Origin: a bacterium
GTDB taxonomy: Bacteria > Joyebacterota > Joyebacteria > Joyebacterales > Joyebacteraceae
Direction: 5' to 3'
Assembly (NCBI GenBank): GCA_025774245.1
Contig: JALGWI010000015.1
Coordinates: forward strand, 1 to 49,841
Length of the DNA stretch: 49,841 bases
A program made the translations under genes and the position numbers. Under the pieces are notes generated by a model that had not been told where the DNA came from, did no database searches, and saw only the letters and a program-made list of their open reading frames with translations. Below, in pieces: positions 32,108 through 40,530 of this stretch. Numbering within the stretch: the first letter of the stretch is position 1; every line of letters begins with the position of its first letter.

Positions 32108-34735
32108 ATGACTCGCAGACTGGCATTCGCGGGCCTCGCGGCCCTCATCGTCCTCGCCGCCCTCGCAGGCGTGCGGTCGCTCCGCGACGCGTCGCCGACG
32201 ACCGGCCTCACGCTCGCGGAGATCGACTCCGAGGCGGCCCGCCTCAAGGCGGACATGAAGGCGGAACTCGCCGCCGACGGGAAGCTCTACGAGCCCGGCG
32301 CGTTCCCGAACGACTGGGCGTTCGCCCAGCGCGCGTACCCCTACAACAGGATCAACGTCGAGGAGCTCGACCGGGCGCTCGAGGACGCGCAGGCGATGCG
32401 GATCGCGGCGAGTCGCGAGAGGAACGTCGAGTGGGTCGAGCGCGGTCCCACGAACATCGGGGCGCGCGTGGCCGACCTGGTCGTCCACCCGACGAACTCG
32501 AACGTCGTCTACGCCGCCATGGGAAACGGGGGCGTGATGAAGACGGTGGACGGCGGCACGACGTGGGACCCGATCTTCGACGACCAGCCGGTCCTCACGA
32601 TCGGCGCGATGGCGCTCTCCCCCGACGACCCCGACGTCATCTACGTCGGCACGGGCGAGTCGACCTCCTCGAGCTTCAGCTGGTTCGGGAAGGGGATGTA
32701 CAAGTCCGAGGACGCGGGGCAGACGTGGAGCTACATCGGCCTCGAGGAGACGCGGTACATCGCCCGCGTGGTCGTCGACCCCCGGAATCCGGACCGCATC
32801 TGGGTCGCCGCGACCGGCGCCATCTTCGACGCGGACTCGAACCGCGGCATCTACCGCTCCCTGGACGCGGGGTCTTCGTGGGAGAAGGTGTTCGCGCTCA
32901 CCGACTCGACGGCGGCGATCGACGTCGCGATCAATCCCGACCACCCCGACACGGTCTACGCGGCGATGTGGGAGCGAATGCGGCGCCGCACGTACAGGCG
33001 GTCCGGCGGACCGTCGAGCAGCATCTGGCGGTCGACAGACGGCGGCGACTCGTGGGACGAGCTCACGAACGGGCTCCCTTGGGGGCTCGGGAGGATCGGG
33101 CTCTCCGTGGCCGCCTCGAGCCCGAACATCGTCTACGCGATCTACGCCGACGATCCCGGCTACTTCTACGGGGTCTACAAGACGACCAACCACGGCGACA
33201 GCTGGTCGGCGGTGTCGGCGTCGCAGCTCTCGAGCCTCTTCAGTTCGTTCGGGTGGTACTTCGGGCAGATCCGTGTCGACCCCAGCGACCACACCCGCAT
33301 CTTCACGCTCGGGGTTCCGATGTACCGCTCGGAGGCGGGTGGAGGGTTCTGGAACGAGGTCGGCGACGACAACCACGTCGACCACCACGCGATGGCGTTC
33401 GACCCTTCGGACCCCTCGCGCGTCTGGGAAGGGAACGACGGGGGGATCTACGTCTCGAACAACTCCGGCGACAGCTGGACGAAGCTCTACGATCAGCACA
33501 CGAACGAGTTCTACGCGATCGGGATCGACTACCAGCACCCGGAGCGTCTCTACGGCGGCACGCAGGACAACGGCACGCTCAGAACGGCGACCGGGGACCC
33601 CGACGACTGGGAACGGATCTTCGGGGGAGACGGCTTCTACGTCCTGGTCGACCCCACCGACTCCGACGTGATCTACTGCGAGTACCAGTGGGGCAACGCG
33701 TACAAGTCGACGGATTTCGGCTACAGCTGGGATTGGGCGCTGGACGGCGTCAACGACGATGATCGCCGCAACTGGAATTCCCCGATCGTGATGGACCCGT
33801 CCGACAACGAGACCCTCTACTTCGGGACCTACCGGGTCTGGAAGACGACGAACGGCGCGGACTCGTGGACCTCCGTGAGCCCCGACCTGACCAACGGCGA
33901 TCAGGGAGCGAACTTCGGGACGGTCACGACGATGGCGGTCGCGCCGTCGAACCCCAGCACGGTCTACGCCGGCACGGACGACTCGAACGTCTGGAGGAAG
34001 GGAGGGCTCGGGGGGTCGTGGACGAACGTCTCGGGGGACCTTCCCAATCGGTGGGTGACGAGGGTGGCGGTCGACCCGACGAACGACTCGATCGCCTACG
34101 TCACCTTCTCTGGCCTCCGATGGAACGAGAACATCTCGCACGTCTACCGCACGGCGAACGGCGGTGGCACCTGGGAGCCGATCGACAGCAACCTCCCGGA
34201 CGGCCCGGTCAACGTAATCGCCGTCGACCCGGAGATCCCGACGACGCTCTACGTCGGGATGGACGTCGGCTGTTTCTACTCGACGAACCTCGGCGCCTCG
34301 TGGAGCGTGCTCGGGAGCGGTCTCCCGGCGGTGCCGGTCTACGACATCAAGATCCACCAGCCGACGAGGACGCTCGTCGCCGGAACGTACGGACGATCGA
34401 TGCTCTCGATCGATCTCGACGCCGTGTCGGGCGTGCCCGACGACACCGAGATCCCGTCGCTCGTCGCGGAGCTCTCGAACTACCCCAACCCGTTCAACCC
34501 GGTGACGACCGTGAGCTACTCGCTCGTTGCGGCCGCGAACGTCGACCTCGCGGTCTACGACCTCGCCGGCCGGCGCGTGCGGACGCTCGAGTCGGGCAGC
34601 AGATCGGCCGGACGGCACGAGACGGTCTGGAACGGGACGACCTCGGAAGGACGACCGGTCGCGAGCGGGACCTACTTCCTCCGCATGGATGCGGGGGGAC
34701 GCGTCTCGGTCGGGAAGATGAACCTCATCAAGTAG
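32108..34735 (+). CDS. Secreted VPS10/sortilin-like beta-propeller protein with C-terminal FlgD-like sorting domain
   Basis: An 875-residue exported protein. Hydrophobic signal segment at about 4-24. Residues about 110-770 contain many BNR/sortilin-type repeats (KTVDGGTTWD, KSEDAGQTWS, RSTDGGDSWDE, KTTNHGDSWS, FYSTNLGASWS), predicting one or two large beta propellers. The last 90 residues begin LSNYPNPFNPVTTVSYSL and contain VDLAVYDLAGRRVRTL and SGTYFLRMDAGG, the FlgD-Ig/type IX-like domain common in FCB-group secreted proteins. GGAAGGA precedes the ATG at 32108; an upstream in-frame GTG at 32042 overlaps the putative -10. No catalytic site can be named. Confidence 0.85.
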   Translation: MTRRLAFAGLAALIVLAALAGVRSLRDASPTTGLTLAEIDSEAARLKADMKAELAADGKLYEPGAFPNDWAFAQRAYPYNRINVEELDRALEDAQAMRIAASRERNVEWVERGPTNIGARVADLVVHPTNSNVVYAAMGNGGVMKTVDGGTTWDPIFDDQPVLTIGAMALSPDDPDVIYVGTGESTSSSFSWFGKGMYKSEDAGQTWSYIGLEETRYIARVVVDPRNPDRIWVAATGAIFDADSNRGIYRSLDAGSSWEKVFALTDSTAAIDVAINPDHPDTVYAAMWERMRRRTYRRSGGPSSSIWRSTDGGDSWDELTNGLPWGLGRIGLSVAASSPNIVYAIYADDPGYFYGVYKTTNHGDSWSAVSASQLSSLFSSFGWYFGQIRVDPSDHTRIFTLGVPMYRSEAGGGFWNEVGDDNHVDHHAMAFDPSDPSRVWEGNDGGIYVSNNSGDSWTKLYDQHTNEFYAIGIDYQHPERLYGGTQDNGTLRTATGDPDDWERIFGGDGFYVLVDPTDSDVIYCEYQWGNAYKSTDFGYSWDWALDGVNDDDRRNWNSPIVMDPSDNETLYFGTYRVWKTTNGADSWTSVSPDLTNGDQGANFGTVTTMAVAPSNPSTVYAGTDDSNVWRKGGLGGSWTNVSGDLPNRWVTRVAVDPTNDSIAYVTFSGLRWNENISHVYRTANGGGTWEPIDSNLPDGPVNVIAVDPEIPTTLYVGMDVGCFYSTNLGASWSVLGSGLPAVPVYDIKIHQPTRTLVAGTYGRSMLSIDLDAVSGVPDDTEIPSLVAELSNYPNPFNPVTTVSYSLVAAANVDLAVYDLAGRRVRTLESGSRSAGRHETVWNGTTSEGRPVASGTYFLRMDAGGRVSVGKMNLIK

Positions 34736-34751
34736 CGCGAGCGGCGGGCTT

Positions 34752-34770
34752 GCCGGCCGGTGCGGCCGGC
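34752..34770. terminator. Short hairpin between convergent genes
   Basis: GCCGGCC (34752-34758) and GGCCGGC (34764-34770) with a five-base loop lie between the propeller gene and the convergent deaminase gene. Weak: 7 bp and no U tract. Confidence 0.35.
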
Positions 34771-34795
34771 GGTGTGGCCTGCCCCGCGACCGCGA

Positions 34796-36193
34796 TCAGG
34801 AGTGTGGCATCCACGGAGGCCGTCGGGAGGAGATCCCGGCGGCCTCGAGCATTCCGGCTGAGGCTTCGTTCGCGGAGGCGACGATCTCACCCTCGTCCGC
34901 GCGGACGAGCGAGCGCGCAGCAACCACGATCTCGCCGTTCACGACGGTGTAGTCGACGGTGTGATCGAACCCCGAGTAGACGATCGCGGCCAGGGGATCG
35001 GCGAGCGCGCCGGCGTAGCCGAGCCGCCGCATGTCGAAAGCGATGAGGTCGGCCGCCTTCCCCTCCTCGATCGAGCCGCACTCGTCGCGTCCGAGGATCG
35101 AAGCGCCCCCGCGCGTCGCGAGCCGGACGATCCCCTCCGCCGTGATCGCCTCGGGTCCTCCCGTCAGAAGGTGCACGAGGAGGCAGTTCCGAAGCTCGCC
35201 GAGCATGTCCGACGTATCGTTGCTCGCGCTCCCGTCGACGGCGAGCCCGACGCGGACTCCCCTCTCGAGCATCTCCGGCACGCGCGCCACTCCGGACGAG
35301 AGGCGCATGTTCGACGTCGGGCAGTGCGCGATCCCCGTGCCGGTCGACGCGAGGAGCTCGAGCTCGGCGTCCTCGAAGTGGATCCCGTGCGCGAACCAGA
35401 CGTCCTCCCCCACCCAGCCGTGCCGCTCCATGACCGCGAGCGGGCGCGCCCCGTAGCGCTCGAGGCAGTACTCGGTCTCGTCGGCGGTCTCGGCGAGGTG
35501 CGTGTGGAGGAGCACGCCCTTCCGGCGCGCCAGCTCCGCCGTCTCCTTCATGAGCCTATCGGTCACCGAGAACGGCGAGCACGGCGCGAGCGCGATCCTC
35601 GTCATCGAGAACGGCTCCGGATCGTGGAAGCGGTCGACGAGCCGCTCGGAATCCCGGAGGATGTCCTCCTCGCGCTGGACGACCGAGTCCGGCGGAAGCC
35701 CGCCGTCCGAGCGCCCGCGCGACATGCTCCCGCGCGTCGGGTGGAAACGGATACCCAGCTCCCGCGCCGCCTCGATCTCGATCCCGATGAGATCCTCGTC
35801 GACGCCGGCCGGGAAGACGTACATCTGGTCGCTCGCCATCGTGCATCCGGTGAGGAGAAGCTCGGCGCACGCCAGGCGCGTGCTCGCCCGGATGACCTCG
35901 GGTGTCACGTGCGCCCAGATGTCGTAGAGGGTCGTGAGCCAGTCGAAGAGTTTCCTGTTCTGCGCGGCGGGGAGATTCCTCTGGAGCGTCTGGTAGAAGT
36001 GGTGGTGGAGGTTGACGAAGCCGGGCAGCACGAGCATCGACGAGCAGTCGATGATGCGGGCGCCTTCCGGCGCGTCGATCGCGTCGGCGATCCGCGCGAT
36101 CCGGCTGCCGTCGACGAGAACGTCGACACCGGAGAGCCGGTCCCCGGCGTCGTTCATCGTCGCGAGGTGGTAGACGTTCTTGAAGAGGATCAC
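34796..36193 (-). CDS. 8-oxoguanine deaminase (amidohydrolase family)
   Basis: A 465-residue zinc-dependent amidohydrolase. Metal motif NLHHHFYQTLQRN, then HTHLAETADE, HGIHF and VDGSASND, as in cytosine/guanine deaminase relatives. TRGSMSRGRSDGGLPPDS, LAPCSPFSVT and CPTSNMRLSSG match Pseudomonas 8-oxoguanine deaminase closely, which turns 8-oxoguanine into urate. GTG start overlaps the TGA of the upstream gene (GTGA), so translation is coupled. With the oxidoreductase pair upstream, an oxidised-purine salvage or catabolic route ending in urate is likely. E. coli SsnA, in a similar gene neighbourhood, is the other possible relative. Confidence 0.85.
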   Translation of the reverse strand: MILFKNVYHLATMNDAGDRLSGVDVLVDGSRIARIADAIDAPEGARIIDCSSMLVLPGFVNLHHHFYQTLQRNLPAAQNRKLFDWLTTLYDIWAHVTPEVIRASTRLACAELLLTGCTMASDQMYVFPAGVDEDLIGIEIEAARELGIRFHPTRGSMSRGRSDGGLPPDSVVQREEDILRDSERLVDRFHDPEPFSMTRIALAPCSPFSVTDRLMKETAELARRKGVLLHTHLAETADETEYCLERYGARPLAVMERHGWVGEDVWFAHGIHFEDAELELLASTGTGIAHCPTSNMRLSSGVARVPEMLERGVRVGLAVDGSASNDTSDMLGELRNCLLVHLLTGGPEAITAEGIVRLATRGGASILGRDECGSIEEGKAADLIAFDMRRLGYAGALADPLAAIVYSGFDHTVDYTVVNGEIVVAARSLVRADEGEIVASANEASAGMLEAAGISSRRPPWMPHS

Positions 36194-39069
36194 GGTCTGT
36201 CTCCGGTGGCGCCTCCGGTGCGGTCTCCGGAGCCGCCTCCCGCGGCCGCCTCGATGCCCGCCAGGACCCGCTCGGGCGTGAACGGAAGGTCCCTCAGCCT
36301 CACGCCGGTCGCGGCGAAGATCGCGTTCGCGACCGCCGGGGCGACGACGTCGACCGGGATCTCCGAGACGCTCTTCGCGCCGAAAGGCCCTGTAGGCTCG
36401 TTCGTCGTCACGAGGATCGCCTTGATCCGGGGAGCGTCGACGGCCGTGAACACGCGGTAGTCCCTGAGGTTCGCGTTCAGCATCCTGCCCTTGCCGTCGA
36501 AGAGCATCTCCTCGGAGAGCGCGTACCCGAGCCCCATGAGCACGCCGCCCTCGATCTGCCCCTCGGCGAGGGCCGGGTTGATCGGGAACCCGAGATCGAT
36601 CGCGCACGCGAAGTCGTGGACGTCGACGCGTCCGGTCTCGAGGTCGACCTCGACGGTCGTGCAGGCGGCGGCGAACGGCGGCGGGCAGTCGTACGTCACG
36701 TTCGAGGCGGTGAACGAGACCTGCTCCTTCTCCTCACCGTACATCGCGGCCGTCGCCACTTCTTTGAGCGTGACGCTCTTACCGGAGGCCGCCGTCACCC
36801 TCCCGGCGGCGCAGACGAGCCCCTCGGGCCCCTCGCCCAGGAGCGCGGCCGCGTGGTGAAGCATTCTGTCGCGCACGCGCTCGGCCGCCTTGACGACGGC
36901 GCCTCCGCTCACGTACGTCGTGCTCGACGCGTACGCGCCGACGTCGAACGGCGTCCGGTCGGTGTCGGAGGAATAGACGACGATCTCCCGGGCTTCCACC
37001 CCGAGGACCTCCGCCGCCATCTGCGCGAGGATCGTGTCGCTGCCGGTCCCGAGATCGGTCGCCCCGACGAGCAGGTTGAACGAGCCGTCCTCGTTCGCCT
37101 TGATCGTCGCCCCGCCCATGTCGTCGCCCGGAATCCCGCTCCCGTGCATGGCGAACCCGACGCCCTTGCCGACGCGCGTGTGCGACCTCGATCCAGGACG
37201 GCCAGTCTCGCCCGGCGCGAGCGAGGCCCGCCACGCGTCCCAGCCGGAGACCTCGCCGACCCTCTCCCAGCACTCGGCGAGCCCGTTCGTCCGGAAGATG
37301 CGCCTGAACCCCTCCTTCCCCTCGCCGAGCTTCGTGGCGAGCGGGTCCTCGTCGCCCTCCCTGACTGCGTTCGCGAGCCGGTACTCGACGGGGTCGATCC
37401 CGAGCGCGTGCGCGATCTCGTCCATGTGAGAGTCGACCGCGAAGTAGCCCTGGGGCGCCCCGTATCCGCGGCACGCGCCGCCGACGGCGAGGTTCGTGTA
37501 GACCGAGTCGTTCGAGAAGGAGATGTTCGGCGACCGGTAGAGAGGGAGCGACTTGCTGCCCGTGTTCGAGGGGACCGTGAGCGCGTGCGTGCCGTACGCC
37601 CCGGAGTTCGTGAGCACCTTCATCTCGCGCGCGACGATCGAGCCGTCGCTCCTCACACCGGTCCGGAGCCGGATGGTCTGGGGATGGCGCGTGCGGGTGG
37701 CCGCGAGCTCCTCGTCCCGATCGAGCCTGAGCTTCACGGGACGCCGCGTCCTGAGCGTGAGCGCGGCGCAGACGTCCTCGAGCACGACCTCCTGCTTGAC
37801 CCCGAACGCTCCCCCGATCCTGGGCTTGATGACCCTCACGCGCCAGAGCGGAAACTCGTTCACGCGCGCGACGATGCGGCGAACGTGGAACGGGACCTGC
37901 GTGCTCGTGATGACGACGAGCCTGTCCTTCTCGTCGAGGTAGGTCGCCGTGATGTGTGGCTCGGTCGGGTTCGCGTGGATGTACTGGACGCTGTAGGTGT
38001 GCTCGAAGACGCGGTCGGCCGAGTCGAAGCCCTTCGCCACGTCCCCGACCTCCGCGTCGACGTGGGCCGCGAGATTCCGCGACGCGTCGGCGATGCCCGA
38101 GGCGTCCTCCTCGTCGTGGATCACGGGCGCACCCGGGTCCATCGCGCGCTCGGGCTCGAGCAGGAGTGGAAGCACCTCGTACTCGACCTCGATCAGGTCG
38201 CACGCCCGCTTGGCGAGGAGCGGCGTCTCCGCCGCGACCGCCGCGACCCGGTCACCGACGAACCGCACCTTCCGGTCGAGCATCACGCAGTCGTACGGCG
38301 ACGGCTCGGGATGGTTCTGGCCAGCCGTCGAGAAGGGAACCCGCGGCACGTTCTCGTGCGTGAGGACGGCGTGGACGCCGGGAAGGGCGAGAGCCTTCGA
38401 GGTGTCGATCGCAACGATGCGCGCGTGCGCGTGGGGGCTCCGCTTGATGCGCCCATGGAGGAGCCCCTCGAACGCGAAGTCGTCGGTGTACTTCGCGAGC
38501 CCCGCGACGAGCCCGATGCCCTCGGTCTTCGCCTCACTGACGCCGACCGTGGCGAACCGCCCGTCGCCGGCCCGGTGCGCCGGGCCGCCCGCCTTCGCCG
38601 CCCCGCCCTCCCCCGCTGCGCCACCCGCGACGGCCTCGATCGCGTCGATCGCCTTCACGTATCCGGTGCAACGGCAAATGTTGCCGGAGAGGCCGCGTCG
38701 GATCGCCTCCTCGTCGGGGTTCGGGTTCTCATCCAGGAGAGCCTTCGCCGAGAGGATCATGCCCTGCATGCAGTAGGCGCACTGGGCGGCCCCGCGCGCG
38801 AGGAACTCGGACTGGAGAGGGTGCGGCGACGCCGGATCCCCGAGGCCCTCGATCGTGGTGACGGCGGCGCCCTCGACCTGCGCCGTCATCACCGTACACG
38901 AAGGGACGGGCCTGCCGTCCAGGAGGACCGTGCAGCTCCCGCAGCTTCCCGCGCGGCACCCCGCCTTGACGCCGCGCCACCCGAGCCGCCTGAGCGTGTC
39001 CAGGAGGACCTCGCTCGGCTGGATCGTGACGCGCACGGGGGCGCCGTTCACTGTGAAGCCGACGTCCAT
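36190..39069 (-). CDS. Xanthine dehydrogenase-type oxidoreductase, fused Fe-S and molybdopterin subunits
   Basis: A 959-residue molybdenum hydroxylase. Residues 1-150 hold two [2Fe-2S] clusters: CRAGSCGSCTVLLDG and QCAYCMQG followed by NICRCTGY. A linker of about 25 residues leads to the molybdopterin subunit (about 180-945) with GGAFGVKQE, AVGGACRGYGAPQG and GATDLGTGSDT. This fusion and its length match E. coli XdhD (956 residues). It hydroxylates a purine or other N-heterocycle and passes electrons to the FAD subunit encoded seven bases upstream. Substrate is inferred from the adjacent 8-oxoguanine deaminase; xanthine, hypoxanthine and guanine are candidates. Confidence 0.9.
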   Translation of the reverse strand: MDVGFTVNGAPVRVTIQPSEVLLDTLRRLGWRGVKAGCRAGSCGSCTVLLDGRPVPSCTVMTAQVEGAAVTTIEGLGDPASPHPLQSEFLARGAAQCAYCMQGMILSAKALLDENPNPDEEAIRRGLSGNICRCTGYVKAIDAIEAVAGGAAGEGGAAKAGGPAHRAGDGRFATVGVSEAKTEGIGLVAGLAKYTDDFAFEGLLHGRIKRSPHAHARIVAIDTSKALALPGVHAVLTHENVPRVPFSTAGQNHPEPSPYDCVMLDRKVRFVGDRVAAVAAETPLLAKRACDLIEVEYEVLPLLLEPERAMDPGAPVIHDEEDASGIADASRNLAAHVDAEVGDVAKGFDSADRVFEHTYSVQYIHANPTEPHITATYLDEKDRLVVITSTQVPFHVRRIVARVNEFPLWRVRVIKPRIGGAFGVKQEVVLEDVCAALTLRTRRPVKLRLDRDEELAATRTRHPQTIRLRTGVRSDGSIVAREMKVLTNSGAYGTHALTVPSNTGSKSLPLYRSPNISFSNDSVYTNLAVGGACRGYGAPQGYFAVDSHMDEIAHALGIDPVEYRLANAVREGDEDPLATKLGEGKEGFRRIFRTNGLAECWERVGEVSGWDAWRASLAPGETGRPGSRSHTRVGKGVGFAMHGSGIPGDDMGGATIKANEDGSFNLLVGATDLGTGSDTILAQMAAEVLGVEAREIVVYSSDTDRTPFDVGAYASSTTYVSGGAVVKAAERVRDRMLHHAAALLGEGPEGLVCAAGRVTAASGKSVTLKEVATAAMYGEEKEQVSFTASNVTYDCPPPFAAACTTVEVDLETGRVDVHDFACAIDLGFPINPALAEGQIEGGVLMGLGYALSEEMLFDGKGRMLNANLRDYRVFTAVDAPRIKAILVTTNEPTGPFGAKSVSEIPVDVVAPAVANAIFAATGVRLRDLPFTPERVLAGIEAAAGGGSGDRTGGATGDRP

Positions 39070-39076
39070 GGCTCCC

Positions 39077-39961
39077 TCACCGATCGTCGATGCCAGCTGC
39101 CTTGAGGAGCGTCCTCTTCGTGAGGACGCCGACCATCTTCCTGCGGTAGTCCGCGCTCGCCCGGTGGTTCGATCTCGGTTCGACCGATCCGGACGCGACG
39201 CGCCCGGCCTCCTCGAACGTCGAGACCGCGACCGGCTTCCCGGCCAGGAACGACTCGACCTCCCGGAGCCGCGACGGCGGCCGGCCGGTGCCGTTCACCG
39301 CCACGCGGGCCTCCGCGATCGCGTCCCCGTCGATCCTGAGCGCTGCCGCGCAGTTCACGATCGCGATGTCGACCTTGAGCCTCCCGAGCTTCTCGAAGGC
39401 GGCCGCGAACCCGCGACCCTCCCCCGGGATCCTGACCTCGATGATCAGGTCGCCCTTCTCGTGAACCTCCCGGCGGTTGCCGTAGAACTCCGTGAGGGCG
39501 ATCTCCCGGGTGCCCTCGCCGTTCAGGACCTCAAGCCGCGCGTCGAGAACGAGGAGCGCGGCGGGGAGGTCGGTCGGGTAGTGCGACACGACGATGTTCC
39601 CGCCGACGGTGGCGCGGTTTCTGACGGTGTGCGTGGCGACGGCGGATGCGGCGTCCCTCACGATCCCGGACGCCACGGCCGCCACCTCGGCATTGCGGGC
39701 CAGGTCCGCAATGCGCACGCCGGCGCCGATCGCGAGATCGGGCGCGGGCCCGTCGCCTTCGCGGCGGATGTAGTCGAGGCCGACGTGGGAGAGGTCGATC
39801 AGGTAGTCGAGCCGGGAGGACCCCGCCGGGACGAGGACCGTGCCGCCTGCGACGTAGAGGCCGTTCCCGGGCGTCGCATCGTAAAGCCTGACGGCCTCCT
39901 CCGGAGTCGTCGGACGGTGCAGGACCTCGAGATCCAGCATGGGTGTGTGCTCGCGGCTCAT
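39077..39961 (-). CDS. FAD-binding subunit of molybdenum hydroxylase
   Basis: A 294-residue subunit of the CoxM/YgfM type that carries FAD between the Fe-S clusters and the acceptor. FAD-binding motifs are YVAGGTVLVPAG and the second site TVRNRATVGGNIVVSHY. Usual length is about 290. I chose ATG 39961; ATG 39940 is also possible, and a TTG at 40048 is excluded because it lies at the predicted transcription start. Neither start has a strong ribosome site, so low translation or near-leaderless initiation is possible. First gene of the three-gene purine operon. Confidence 0.88.
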   Translation of the reverse strand: MSREHTPMLDLEVLHRPTTPEEAVRLYDATPGNGLYVAGGTVLVPAGSSRLDYLIDLSHVGLDYIRREGDGPAPDLAIGAGVRIADLARNAEVAAVASGIVRDAASAVATHTVRNRATVGGNIVVSHYPTDLPAALLVLDARLEVLNGEGTREIALTEFYGNRREVHEKGDLIIEVRIPGEGRGFAAAFEKLGRLKVDIAIVNCAAALRIDGDAIAEARVAVNGTGRPPSRLREVESFLAGKPVAVSTFEEAGRVASGSVEPRSNHRASADYRRKMVGVLTKRTLLKAAGIDDR

Positions 39962-40050
39962 GGGATCGAAGCTGGGCACGTGATGGGTAATGGGGTCAGC
40001 CGCGCGGGGCGTGCTCTCACCCGCGGGGCGGGCCGGAACCTCCAACACGC

Positions 40051-40079
40051 AGGATACAGGAGCGGCGGGGGGTGTTCAA
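40051..40079 (-). promoter_or_regulatory. Sigma-70 promoter of the purine-oxidation operon
   Basis: On the minus strand TTGAAC (40079-40074), 17 bases, TATCCT (40056-40051). Transcription would start about 40044, leaving roughly 83 bases of leader before ATG 39961. Confidence 0.65.
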
Positions 40080-40154
40080 GGGCGAAGGGCCCCTCCCTCG
40101 CGGGGGCGCGCCCCGCGGAGGCGAGGTCGCCGCGGCGAGCCGCCCGAACATGAA

Positions 40155-40185
40155 GGAGACCGCCGGTGTGGCGCCGGCGGTCTCC
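40155..40185 (-). terminator. 12-bp hairpin ending the rubredoxin/Sdh operon
   Basis: GGAGACCGCCGG (40155-40166) and CCGGCGGTCTCC (40174-40185) pair perfectly with a seven-base loop; CGCCCGA (40141-40147) and TCGGGCG (40186-40192) can extend it after an internal loop. It lies about 345 bases after the last gene of the minus-strand operon. Confidence 0.6.
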
Positions 40186-40192
40186 TCGGGCG

Positions 40193-40530
40193 GGTCTCGC
40201 ATTTCCCGACTCAGGCATGAGTTTGCGGCCCGCAACAGCACTTGACGGGGGTCGGGTCCCCGGATTGGTCCTTGATCTGTCGAAGGTGTTGGTGGAGCTT
40301 CCTGCGGTGGGGCGCTGCCGGTCGCGCTGGCTTGGCCTCCTGGTGTGTGACGGCGGAGTCCGGCTCGTATTCATTCGAGTAATCGAGTATCTGCGATTGA
40401 CCGTCAGATCCACGCAGAGGACGCGCACCCCTTTCGACACAGGGCGAGGGCCGTTGGTTTCATGGGGGCCGGGACGGGGCCCGGCACGTCGGGGCCGCGC
40501 CACTCCCGGGCGAGCCCGGGAGGCCCGGCA
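40193..40530. other. Non-coding stretch of atypical composition
   Basis: About 340 bases between the terminator and the stop of the FMN oxidoreductase gene. It is less GC-rich than its surroundings, especially 40360-40430. It includes an odd palindrome TTGCGG-C-CCGCAA (40223-40235) and a small hairpin near 40247-40260 (GGGG...CCCC). No frame on either strand looks like protein. Possibly a gene remnant, an old repeat copy or a 3' untranslated RNA; I cannot identify it. Confidence 0.4.

Noticed and set aside
31412-34618. 1068-residue open frame on the minus strand
   Set aside because: Antisense to the secreted propeller gene, whose repeats, signal peptide and FlgD-like end are recognisable; the minus frame has shadow-type composition.
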